35,428 bases of DNA, taken from contig JAOUHF010000015.1 in NCBI GenBank assembly GCA_029865325.1, positions 1-35,428 of the forward strand, written 5' to 3'. The position numbers were made by a program, and so were the translations under genes. Below, in pieces: positions 1 to 7,534 of this stretch (positions are counted from its first letter, which is position 1; each line of letters starts with the position of its first letter). Origin of the DNA: Thermoleophilia bacterium. Lineage in GTDB: Bacteria; Actinomycetota; Thermoleophilia; Gaiellales; Gaiellaceae. Under the pieces are notes generated by a model. That model was not told where the DNA came from. It searched no databases and saw only the letters and a list, made by a program, of their open reading frames with translations.

Positions 1-62
1 AAGTGCATCGGTGGAAATCCGAAGGCATCGGCGGGCTCCGACGACCCGTTGGGCGCTCGGCA

Positions 63-87
63 ACCAGGTAACTGGCTGTTACCTGGT
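63..87. promoter_or_regulatory. Perfect inverted repeat upstream of tdh (candidate operator)
   Basis: The arms ACCAGGTAAC and GTTACCTGGT are exact reverse complements separated by five bases. The repeat ends 34 bases before the chosen tdh start. A 25-bp site of perfect dyad symmetry in this position suits a dimeric repressor or activator of tdh-kbl. No T-run follows, so a terminator of an upstream gene is less likely. The protein that binds it is unknown and is not evident in this window. Confidence 0.55.
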
Positions 88-121
88 GTCGGCGTGGCAA
101 GATCGTTTCGCCGTGGAGACG

Positions 122-1171
122 ATGCGCGCCATTCGCAAGAACGAGGCCGGGCCGGGGCTCGTGCTGGACGAGCTTCCCGTTCCCACACCGGAGCCGGACG
201 AAGTCCTCATCCAGATCGAAGCAGCGAGCATCTGCGGCACGGATCTCCACATCAGTCGCTGGGACCAGTGGTCGTCCGAGCGCGTCCACCCCCCGCTGAC
301 TCTCGGCCACGAGCTGTGTGGGACGGTCGTCGCGATGGGGAGCAGCGTTCGCGGGGTCGCGGAGGGCGACTACGTCTCTGCCGAGAGCCACGTCACATGT
401 GGTACCTGCTTCCACTGCCGGACCGGAAAGGCCCACATGTGCGAGCGAACCCAGATCCTCGGCGTCGACCGAAACGGCGGGTTCGCCGACTTCGCGGCGG
501 TTCCCGCCTCCGTGATCTGGCAGAACGATCGTACGAAGCTGCCGCCAGAGCTCGCCTGTCTCCAGGAGCCGTTCGGCAACGCGGTGTTCGCGACCGCAAC
601 GCAGGAGCTCGCGGGTCGCGCCGTCGCCGTTCTGGGGTGCGGGCCGGTGGGCCTCTTCGCCATCGCAATCGCACGGGCGTTCGGGGCCGGCCGCCTTCTC
701 GCGTCCGATCACGTGCCCTACCGGCTCGAGTTGGCACGAACACTGGGTGCGGACGAAGTCGTCAATGTCGACGAGGTCGAGAACGTGCCGGAGTGGTTCC
801 TCGAGCACAACGAGGGCGTCGGCATGGGGATCGTGTTCGAGATGTCGGGCGCGCTGCGGGCGATCGAGGACGCGTTCGGAATCGTCCGTCACGGTGGCAA
901 CGTCGTCCTCTTCGGGATTCCGTCCAAGCCCGCGACCATCGACATCGCCGAGTCGCTCATCTTCAAGAACCTGACCGTGAGCGCGGTCAACGGGCGCGAG
1001 ATCTGGGAGACCTGGTACACGACTCGCTGGCTGCTCGAGCACGGCGTCGTCGATCTGCGCCCTCTGATCACGGCCGAGCTCCCGCTCGAGCGCTTCGAGG
1101 AGGGGTTCGCTCTGCTCGAGACGGGCCAGGCCTGCAAGATCGTCCTACGACCGAACGGAGCTGGTGGATGA
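122..1171 (+). CDS. tdh: L-threonine 3-dehydrogenase
   Basis: This 349-residue zinc-dependent medium-chain dehydrogenase oxidises L-threonine to 2-amino-3-ketobutyrate with NAD+. It shows the catalytic-zinc segment CGTDLHI followed by GHELCG, a structural-zinc cysteine cluster (CGTCFHCRTGKAHMC) and the dinucleotide-binding turn GCGPVG. Its length is close to the roughly 340 residues usual for Tdh. The frame is open further upstream to base 11, but I chose the ATG at 122 because the protein starts with the typical MRAIRK segment, a GGAG lies just before it, and the upstream residues look non-coding. Its stop overlaps the kbl start as ATGA, so the two are translationally coupled. The kbl partner makes threonine dehydrogenase much more likely than sorbitol or other polyol dehydrogenases. 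Confidence 0.9.
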   Translation: MRAIRKNEAGPGLVLDELPVPTPEPDEVLIQIEAASICGTDLHISRWDQWSSERVHPPLTLGHELCGTVVAMGSSVRGVAEGDYVSAESHVTCGTCFHCRTGKAHMCERTQILGVDRNGGFADFAAVPASVIWQNDRTKLPPELACLQEPFGNAVFATATQELAGRAVAVLGCGPVGLFAIAIARAFGAGRLLASDHVPYRLELARTLGADEVVNVDEVENVPEWFLEHNEGVGMGIVFEMSGALRAIEDAFGIVRHGGNVVLFGIPSKPATIDIAESLIFKNLTVSAVNGREIWETWYTTRWLLEHGVVDLRPLITAELPLERFEEGFALLETGQACKIVLRPNGAGG

Positions 1172-2346
1172 ACGTGACGATGAACCAGCAGCTCGGAGCG
1201 GAGCTCGACGCGCTTCGCGAGGCGCGGACCTACAAGCGGTTCCTGACCCTCGAGTCGGCGCAGGGCGCGGTCGTACAGATGGCGGGGCACGGTGAGGTCA
1301 TCGTCCTCTCCTCGAACAACTATCTCGGGCTCGCGGCTCATCCCGAGGTCGTTCGCGCCGGCATCGAGGGGCTCGAACGCTACGGAGCCGGGACGGCGTC
1401 CGTTCGCTTCATCTGCGGAACGTTCGAGCCACACCACGAGCTCGAGCGCGCGCTCGCCGATCTCTCGGGGACGGAGGCTGCGCTGACCTACGTCTCCTGT
1501 TGGAACGCGAACGAGGCTGCGATCCCGAGCCTCACCGATGACACGACGGTGATCCTCACGGACGAGCTGAACCACGCGAGCTTGATCGATGCCATTCGCC
1601 TCTCCAAGCCCGCGAGGAAGGTCATCTACCCGCACTCGGACATGACTGCGCTTCACGACGGGCTCGCCTCGTCGCCGCGTGAGGCTCGCAAGCTGATCGT
1701 CACCGACGGCGTGTTCTCGATGGAGGGCGACCTCGCGAAGCTGCCCGAGATCGTGGAGCTGGCGCGCGAGTTCGACGCGGTCGTGATCGTGGACGACTCG
1801 CACGGGGTCGGTGTGCTCGGAGAGACGGGCCGCGGGACCGTGGAGCATTTCGGCCTGCTGGGCGCGGTCGACGTCATCACGGGGACGCTCGGAAAGGCAC
1901 TCGGCGGAGCCGCCGGGGGCTATGTCGCGGCGTCGGAGGAGGTCTGCGACCTGCTCGCGCAGCGCTCGCGGCCGCAGCTCTTCTCGAACGCTCTACCCCC
2001 GACCGTCGCGTGCAGCGCGCTCCGCGCGATCGAGGTCATGCTCGAGCAGCCCGAGCTCCTCGTTCGTCTCCGCGAGAACACGCGGGTCTTTCGCGAGATG
2101 CTCGTCGAGTCCGGCTACAGCCCGCTCGACGGCGAGGCGGCGATCATCCCGATCATCGTCGGCGAGACCGCCGAGGCGATGGCTCTCTCAGCGCGGCTCC
2201 TCGACGAAGGCGTATTTGTAACGGGCTTCGGCTTCCCGGTCGTGCCCGAGGGAACGGCGCGCGTTCGCGTTCAGATGTCTGCGGCGCTCGAGCGCGACCA
2301 CCTCGAACGAGCGATCGACGCCTTCAAACGCGTTAGCCCCGAATAG
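1168..2346 (+). CDS. kbl: 2-amino-3-ketobutyrate CoA ligase (glycine C-acetyltransferase)
   Basis: This 392-residue PLP enzyme of the alpha-oxoamine synthase family cleaves 2-amino-3-ketobutyrate with CoA to glycine and acetyl-CoA, completing threonine breakdown begun by Tdh. Recognisable segments are SSNNYLGLA near the N-terminus, the Asp/His cofactor segment DDSHGVGVLGETGRG and the PLP-lysine segment GTLGKALGG. The ATG at 1168 overlaps the tdh stop; the long open frame upstream of it is a shadow of tdh. A related enzyme (8-amino-7-oxononanoate synthase, BioF) has the same fold, but the tdh partner argues for Kbl. The glycine produced could feed C1-folate metabolism, which is also the theme of the genes at 10-23 kb. 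Confidence 0.9.
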   Translation: MNVTMNQQLGAELDALREARTYKRFLTLESAQGAVVQMAGHGEVIVLSSNNYLGLAAHPEVVRAGIEGLERYGAGTASVRFICGTFEPHHELERALADLSGTEAALTYVSCWNANEAAIPSLTDDTTVILTDELNHASLIDAIRLSKPARKVIYPHSDMTALHDGLASSPREARKLIVTDGVFSMEGDLAKLPEIVELAREFDAVVIVDDSHGVGVLGETGRGTVEHFGLLGAVDVITGTLGKALGGAAGGYVAASEEVCDLLAQRSRPQLFSNALPPTVACSALRAIEVMLEQPELLVRLRENTRVFREMLVESGYSPLDGEAAIIPIIVGETAEAMALSARLLDEGVFVTGFGFPVVPEGTARVRVQMSAALERDHLERAIDAFKRVSPE

Positions 2347-2360
2347 GGGGCGAGGGATCG

Positions 2361-2540
2361 GTGACTAACGCCGAATATCAGCTCATGCCTATCAATCTCA
2401 TCGGCCTCGGCCTCATCATCGCCGGAGTCCTGTTCATGTACTTCCTGAACTTCGTCGGGGTCGCCATCGGCCTACCGATGGTGCTCGGCGGAATCGTCGC
2501 GCTCTTCCTCACCTACCGGCGCAAGAAGCTCGCGACCTAG
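2361..2540 (+). CDS. Small two-helix membrane protein, unknown function
   Basis: A 59-residue frame begins with GTG 14 bases after the kbl stop, behind the purine-rich sequence GGGGGCGAGGG. It contains two hydrophobic stretches (about residues 11-31 and 33-53, with GLGLIIAGVLFMYF and VLGGIVALFLTY) and ends with the basic tail RRKKLAT, as expected for a small inner-membrane protein with a cytoplasmic C-terminus. Third codon positions are GC-rich as in its neighbours. The close spacing suggests it is the last gene of the tdh-kbl transcript. I recognise no family and assign no function. It ends 18 bases before the convergent P460-like gene. Confidence 0.55.
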   Translation: MTNAEYQLMPINLIGLGLIIAGVLFMYFLNFVGVAIGLPMVLGGIVALFLTYRRKKLAT

Positions 2541-2558
2541 CCGGCTCGCGGGCCGGAG

Positions 2559-3005
2559 CTAACGCTTCGTGAAGACGTAGTCGTTCGCCTTCGCCTGCGC
2601 GTGGCAGGACTGACAGAGCTGACCTTTCGCGAGCACGGTGTAGCGCGACTTCGGGTTGTCTCGCGTGTACTCGACGTACTGCCACCGCCCCTTCACCTTG
2701 CGCATGACCGCGACTTTGCCCACGTACTTCGTGCCCTGGTCGACGATCGACTTCACGATCACGGTGCCGTTCGGATACTTCTTCCCGATCTTCTTCCTGC
2801 TCGCGTAGACGTTCTTGATGCCCCCGTGCGCACACGGGGGTCCGCATTTCGTGAACGGCTTCTTGTTGATCTTCGGCCACTTCTGGTAGCCGTTCGTGTA
2901 GGCGGGAAGCCCCGCTGCTGTCGTGGACGCAAAGGCGACGACCGCTACCGACGCGGCCACGGCCACGACACCTACGACGGCGATGATCCTTCGGCGCGCT
3001 CGCAT
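2559..3005 (-). CDS. Secreted cytochrome P460-like protein
   Basis: This 148-residue protein has a basic N-terminus (MRARRR) and a hydrophobic stretch of about 25 residues, consistent with a Sec signal peptide or membrane anchor. The mature part contains LPAYTNGYQKWPKIN and ends with a haem-c attachment motif CQSCH followed by KANDYVFTKR. The late CxxCH followed by a D-Y-V-F segment is characteristic of the cytochrome P460 family, whose characterised members oxidise hydroxylamine or bind NO using a lysine-crosslinked haem. I cannot pick out the crosslinking lysine by eye. An alternative GTG start lies six codons upstream at 3023; I prefer the ATG because it directly precedes the signal peptide. 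It stands alone and converges on the kbl side, so its redox partner is unknown. Confidence 0.7.
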   Translation of the reverse strand: MRARRRIIAVVGVVAVAASVAVVAFASTTAAGLPAYTNGYQKWPKINKKPFTKCGPPCAHGGIKNVYASRKKIGKKYPNGTVIVKSIVDQGTKYVGKVAVMRKVKGRWQYVEYTRDNPKSRYTVLAKGQLCQSCHAQAKANDYVFTKR

Positions 3006-3150
3006 CTCTCGATCATGCCGCACTCGGCGCTCCCAGAGAAGCGTCGGCTCGTGAAGTGTTCCTTAACAAGGCCGTCAGCCTGCGTCGCGGTGTGCAGCGC
3101 CGGCGGTCGCCTGTCGACGACTGCCCGACCGTCCCGGTACAACGTCCAGC

Positions 3151-4065
3151 ATGGGACTCGCGCATAGCCACGAAGCCGGGCCAGGGCACCGTCGTGCGCT
3201 CGCTCTGGCTCTCGCGATAACCGCGTCGTTCACCGTCGTCGAGGTCGTTGGTGGGGTTCTGACCGGGAGCCTGGCCGTTCTTGCCGACGCGGTCCACATG
3301 CTCTCGGACAACGTCTCGATCGCTCTTGCGCTCGTCGCCGTCTGGTTGGCGGCGAAACCGGCGACACCCGAGCGAACCTTCGGCTACAAGCGGGCCGAGG
3401 TGCTCGCCGCCCTCGCGAACGGCGTCACCCTCGTGGCGCTCTCGATCTGGATCTTCGTCGAGGCAATCCGGCGCCTCGAGAGCCCGGAGGACGTCCTCGG
3501 TGGGTGGATGCTGGTGATCGCGCTCGTCGGGCTCGGAGTCAATCTTGCCGCCGGGGCGATCCTCTATCGGGCGCGCGGGAACAGCCTCAACGTCGAGGCG
3601 GCACTACGTCACGTCTTCGCCGATCTCCTCGGCTCGATAGGTATCGCCGTTGCGGCCGTGGTCATCCTCGCCACAGGATGGCTCCAGGCAGACGCGCTCG
3701 TGAGCATCCTCATCGGCCTGCTCATCCTGGCCAGCTCCTGGTCGATCCTCCGCGACGCGACGACGATCCTGCTCGAGGCTGCGCCGAAGGGCATCGAGAC
3801 ACGCGCGGTCGGCGGGCGCCTGGCCGGGGCGCCCGGTGTCGTCGAGGTGCACGACCTCCACATCTGGACGATCACTTCGGGCTTTCCGGCACTCTCGGCG
3901 CATGTGCTCGTCGGTCGTGGCGAGGACTGCCATCAGCGGCGCCGCGAGCTCGAGCGGCTCCTCGCTGAGGAGTTCGGTATCGCGCACACAACGCTGCAGG
4001 TCGACCACGCCGGGGACGCAGGCGGCCTGGTCGAGCTCGGCCGCTTCGGCAGGATGGAATCGTGA
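3151..4065 (+). CDS. Cation diffusion facilitator, Zn/Cd efflux (CzcD type)
   Basis: This 304-residue membrane antiporter exports divalent metal, most likely Zn2+, in exchange for protons. The two metal-binding HxxxD pairs of the family are visible: HMLSD in the second helix (after GSLAVLADAV) and HVFAD in the fifth helix. About six transmembrane segments span residues 15-210, and a soluble C-terminal domain follows with VEVHDLHIWTITSGFPALSAHV, typical of the CzcD-like dimerisation domain. The C-terminus carries scattered histidines. It is transcribed alone and converges on the alcohol dehydrogenase gene after 44 bases. The exact metal cannot be read from the sequence. Confidence 0.88.
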   Translation: MGLAHSHEAGPGHRRALALALAITASFTVVEVVGGVLTGSLAVLADAVHMLSDNVSIALALVAVWLAAKPATPERTFGYKRAEVLAALANGVTLVALSIWIFVEAIRRLESPEDVLGGWMLVIALVGLGVNLAAGAILYRARGNSLNVEAALRHVFADLLGSIGIAVAAVVILATGWLQADALVSILIGLLILASSWSILRDATTILLEAAPKGIETRAVGGRLAGAPGVVEVHDLHIWTITSGFPALSAHVLVGRGEDCHQRRRELERLLAEEFGIAHTTLQVDHAGDAGGLVELGRFGRMES

Positions 4066-4109
4066 GCGCGTCCGACGTCGCCGTCCCGCCGACTGCTGCT
4101 GACACGTAT

Positions 4110-5084
4110 CTAAGGAACGAGAACCGCCGCGCCTCGAAGCGCGCCTCGACGGAGCCGGTCGAGCGCCTCGTCTGCCTCCTCGAGTCGGAACGTCTCGACC
4201 TCCGTGCGCACGGGAACGGCAGGAGCGAGCGCGAGGAACTCTTCGCCGTCGGCTCTGGTTAGGTTTGCGACCGAGCGGATGCTCCGTTCGCCCCACAGGA
4301 GCTCGTACGGGAAGGATGGGATGTCGCTCATGTGGATCCCGGCGCAGATCACGGAGCCGCCTTTCCGCACGTGGCCGAGAGCGGCGGGAACGAGCTCGCC
4401 GGAGGGGGCGAACACGATCACGGCGTCGAGCTGCTCCCGCGGGCCGACCAGAGCGTCGCCCGCCCAGGCAGCACCGAGCGACCGCGCGAACGCCTGTGTC
4501 TCCTCGTCCCCCCTGCGAGTTCCCGCGAAGACCTGACGCCCCTGGGCTACCGCGACCTGACAGACGATGTGCGCCGACGCGCCGAAGCCGTACAGGCCCA
4601 CCCGCTCGGCATCGCCGGCGAAGCGGAGCGAGCGGTATCCGATCAGCCCGGCGCAGAGGAGCGGTGCCGCCTGTTCGTCCGGGTATCCAACGGGAACAGG
4701 GAAGCAGTAGCGCTCGTCGGCGACTGTGATCTCCGCATATCCGCCATCGATGTCGTAGCCGGTGAAGCGGGCGCGGTCACACAGGTTCTCGTCACCCGCC
4801 AGGCAGTAGCGGCAATCGCCACACGTCCAGCCGAGCCACGGCACTCCGATCCGTGCGCCCGGCTCGTACCGCGTTCCGCCTGCGAGCACCTTGCCCACGA
4901 TCTGATGCCCGAGGACGAGCGGGAGCTTCGGCTGTGTGAGCTCGCCGTCGACGATATGCAGGTCGGTGCGACAGACGCCACACGCGAGCACGCGGAGCAG
5001 TACCTGGTCGCGTGCCGGCTCCGGGTCGGGAATCTCCGCCAGACGGACCGGCTTCCCAGCCGCCTCGAGCACCATCGCCCTCAT
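4110..5084 (-). CDS. Zinc-dependent alcohol dehydrogenase family protein
   Basis: This 324-residue medium-chain dehydrogenase/reductase carries the catalytic-zinc segment CGVCRTDLHI with GHQIVG, the four structural-zinc cysteines in CGDCRYCLAGDENLC, and a Rossmann turn GLYGFGASAH. The Gln in GHQ, where many family members have Glu, is common in the subfamily of bacterial zinc-binding alcohol dehydrogenases. Substrate is probably a primary alcohol or aldehyde, but this is family-level inference. It is divergent from the second CDF transporter gene, with about 43 bases between starts, so the two may share a regulatory region. Nothing ties it to the methylamine genes. Confidence 0.82.
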   Translation of the reverse strand: MRAMVLEAAGKPVRLAEIPDPEPARDQVLLRVLACGVCRTDLHIVDGELTQPKLPLVLGHQIVGKVLAGGTRYEPGARIGVPWLGWTCGDCRYCLAGDENLCDRARFTGYDIDGGYAEITVADERYCFPVPVGYPDEQAAPLLCAGLIGYRSLRFAGDAERVGLYGFGASAHIVCQVAVAQGRQVFAGTRRGDEETQAFARSLGAAWAGDALVGPREQLDAVIVFAPSGELVPAALGHVRKGGSVICAGIHMSDIPSFPYELLWGERSIRSVANLTRADGEEFLALAPAVPVRTEVETFRLEEADEALDRLRRGALRGAAVLVP

Positions 5085-5127
5085 CGGGTTGGGAACACTA
5101 GTACGAGGCCGTAGAGTCCTGACGGCG

Positions 5128-5838
5128 TTGAGGGATCAGAAGCACGCGCACGACCACGATCACGACGACGGGCACGACCATGCTCACCACCACGGCGGAG
5201 AGCACGGTCACTCGCACGGACTCGTCGATCGATCGATCATGCGCTCGCGCGCCGGCCTCCGGGCCGTGGGGTGGAGTCTCGCGATTCTCGGCGTCACGGC
5301 CCTCGTTCAGGTAGCGATCTTCGTCGTCACGGGCTCGGTCGCGCTCCTCGCCGACCTGATCCACAACTTCGGCGACGCCGCGACGGCGATCCCTGTCGGC
5401 ATCGCCTTCCTGATGCGCTCGTTTCGCGCCGAAAAGGTCGCCGGCCTCTTCGTCGTCTTTGCCATCTTCGTGTCGGCCTGTGTCGCGCTCTACGAGACGA
5501 TCCTCCGCTTCATCGACCCTCAGCCGCTCTCCCATCTCGGCGCGTTGGCGGCAGCGGGCGTCATCGGCTTCCTCGGGAACGAGGTTGCGGCGCAGGTACG
5601 GCTCCGGGCGGGGCGGACGCTGGCTAGCCCCGCGTTGATCGCCGACGGAAACCATGCCCGCGTCGACGGCTTCGTCTCGCTGGGAGTCGTGATGAGCGCG
5701 ATCGGGGTCGCGCTCGGCTTCGATCTCACAGATCCGATCGTGGGGCTGGCCATCACGCTCGTGATCCTCAAGATCACGTGGGACTCCTGGCGGACGGTGC
5801 GAGGCGCAGAGCCGGGCGATCCGGCTCACGAACGCTAG
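5128..5838 (+). CDS. Short cation diffusion facilitator with His-rich N-terminus and no C-terminal domain
   Basis: This 236-residue CDF transporter is much shorter than its 304-residue neighbour at 3151. It begins with a histidine/aspartate-rich stretch (HAHDHDHDDGHDHAHHHGG) likely to bind metal in the cytoplasm. Metal-site pairs HNFGD (helix 2) and HARVD (helix 5) are both present. The protein stops right after the sixth helix (VILKITWDSW), so the usual cytoplasmic dimerisation domain of 80-90 residues is absent. I use the TTG at 5128 as start because it begins just before the His-rich segment; the frame is open further upstream but there overlaps the divergent dehydrogenase. Its stop shares the CTAG palindrome with the convergent carboxypeptidase gene. 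Substrate is probably Zn, Co or Ni. Confidence 0.75.
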   Translation: MRDQKHAHDHDHDDGHDHAHHHGGEHGHSHGLVDRSIMRSRAGLRAVGWSLAILGVTALVQVAIFVVTGSVALLADLIHNFGDAATAIPVGIAFLMRSFRAEKVAGLFVVFAIFVSACVALYETILRFIDPQPLSHLGALAAAGVIGFLGNEVAAQVRLRAGRTLASPALIADGNHARVDGFVSLGVVMSAIGVALGFDLTDPIVGLAITLVILKITWDSWRTVRGAEPGDPAHER

Positions 5839-7502
5839 AGCACGAGCTCTGCCCGAACAGTGCCGGCGCGCTCGTGGCGAGCAACGACGCCGACCCGTTC
5901 GCCCGCGGCGGCCTCGATGACCCACTCGACCTTCGTCCGCTCGTTTGTCGAGTGATCAGTGCCCCACCACGTCACGGTGCGGCGCTCCACGCGGCCGTCG
6001 AGCTGGCCTGCCTCCTCCCGCGCTTTCCCGCTCGCGATGCGAGCGCTCTCGGGTAGCTCGAGTGAGACCTCGATTGGTCTCACAGCCTTCCGCTCGAGCG
6101 CCTTTTCGGAGACGTTCGTCGGCAGCCAACCCCCGTTCTCGAGCACCAGCCGGATCTTGAACGCCCCGTCGCCGACCGGCTCCGACTCGAACGAGCGCAC
6201 CTCGAGGTGTGGCGAGACGAGCGCGAGGAAGAGCGCGAAGTCGGCGTGCGGCGCGACCTCCGCTTCGAGCCTGGAAAGTGGCGGGTTGAACCAGAAGCGC
6301 ACGATGTCCCAGCCTCCGAGCTCGACCGGGCCGAGCTGGGGGTGCTCGAACGGGTACCAGTCGACGTAGCCCTCTCCGAGCTCGTCGGACAGCTTGATGA
6401 GCGCGAGGTCGTCCTCGGGGGAGTGCTCGCGGAGCCAATCGATGAAGTGGTAGTCGGAAAGCCCGGCCGCCCGTTGAGGACTCCAAAACTCCGTCACCCA
6501 GGCGTAGGTCCCGAGGTGGTCGTAGATCCAGTCGACATCACCGCCCTTGATGACCATCTTCGGGTGGTACTTGAAGTCATGGAAGATCGAGATCGCGGGG
6601 TAGCCGGTGAGCCGCGTCGCCTCCTCGCCCATCAGCTTGAACGCGCGGAGATCGGGAACCGGGAAGTCGTCATCCGGGCGCCCCGACCAGGGGCGAAGAT
6701 GCACGCCCGAAAAGGTGTGGTAGCCGACGTAGGACGTGATGTTCGGCCGGTCGACGATCGCCTGGACGAGTGCACGTACCTCAGGCTCGGAGGTGGGATA
6801 CGAACCGGCGCCCTGCTGCTCGCTCTCCGGTGCCCAGTCGGCGGGCCAGTTGCGGTTCAGGTCCAGCCCTTCGAGCGGAGGCGCGATAGGGATCGTGACG
6901 CCGTCCCAGTTCTGGATCAGGCCCTCGGGGAGGACGCGGTAGAAGTCGCCGCTCACGTCATCGGGCGCGCGCGCGATGAGGAGTCGCGGCTCGCCGGGGT
7001 GAGGCTTCCACGAGCCGTTCGCGTCGGGCATTCGCATGAAGAGCACGCGCCCGTCGCCGTCGATGTCGTCGCGGTGGAGGCCGTCCTGCGGCTCGTCGCG
7101 GGGATACGGGCGTACGCTCGAGCGGCGGAACCGCCCGTCGGTGAGCCCGGCCTCCGCACCGTCCGGGTTCACGCGCGGGACGACGTAGAACGTCCGGGTG
7201 TCGAGAGCATGCGTGATCCGTTCGTCGTCTCCCTGAGCGTGCAGGAGACGGTCGAGGAGGTGGAGCGCCGCTGTCGTGCCCGTGAACTCCATGGCGTGGA
7301 TCTGGGCGTGGAGGAACACGGCGGGCTTCTCGTCTCCCGGTCCGGTGTCGAGATTCGTCACCGTCGCGATCGGGATCTCCCGACCTTCGTACGACCGGCC
7401 GATCGAGCCGAGCTGAAAGAGGCGCGGGAACTCGGTCGCCCACGCCGCGAGCGTCTCGGACAACTCGGCGTAGCTGTAGAAGCGGTCGAAGCGGACGCGC
7501 AC
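5835..7502 (-). CDS. M14 family zinc carboxypeptidase-like protein
   Basis: This 555-residue protein has an N-terminal M14 metallocarboxypeptidase domain. The zinc ligands HxxE appear in LHAQIHAMEFTG (His69, Glu72), the third ligand is probably in GYHTFSGVHLRPW, and the catalytic Glu is likely in VTEFWSPQR. The substrate-recognition part includes GLDLNRNWPADW. About 130 residues follow with a beta-rich look (FKIRLVLENGGWLPTNVS). No signal peptide is evident with the GTG start at 7502, so it may act inside the cell. I chose this start because the frame upstream would run into the divergent gene at 7535. It may trim peptides or act on an amidated amino acid; the substrate is unknown. Confidence 0.8.
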   Translation of the reverse strand: MRVRFDRFYSYAELSETLAAWATEFPRLFQLGSIGRSYEGREIPIATVTNLDTGPGDEKPAVFLHAQIHAMEFTGTTAALHLLDRLLHAQGDDERITHALDTRTFYVVPRVNPDGAEAGLTDGRFRRSSVRPYPRDEPQDGLHRDDIDGDGRVLFMRMPDANGSWKPHPGEPRLLIARAPDDVSGDFYRVLPEGLIQNWDGVTIPIAPPLEGLDLNRNWPADWAPESEQQGAGSYPTSEPEVRALVQAIVDRPNITSYVGYHTFSGVHLRPWSGRPDDDFPVPDLRAFKLMGEEATRLTGYPAISIFHDFKYHPKMVIKGGDVDWIYDHLGTYAWVTEFWSPQRAAGLSDYHFIDWLREHSPEDDLALIKLSDELGEGYVDWYPFEHPQLGPVELGGWDIVRFWFNPPLSRLEAEVAPHADFALFLALVSPHLEVRSFESEPVGDGAFKIRLVLENGGWLPTNVSEKALERKAVRPIEVSLELPESARIASGKAREEAGQLDGRVERRTVTWWGTDHSTNERTKVEWVIEAAAGERVGVVARHERAGTVRAELVL

Positions 7503-7534
7503 GGTCGGCGAGCCTAGTCGATTACCCTCAGGCC

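Noticed and set aside
49-1167. Long open frame continuous with kbl upstream of its start
   Set aside because: It overlaps tdh in another frame and its residues are arginine-rich without family features. It is a GC-bias shadow; kbl starts at 1168.
6207-7517. 436-codon open frame opposite the M14 carboxypeptidase
   Set aside because: The minus-strand protein has clear zinc and catalytic motifs. The plus-strand frame has low-complexity R/V/E-rich content and no motif.
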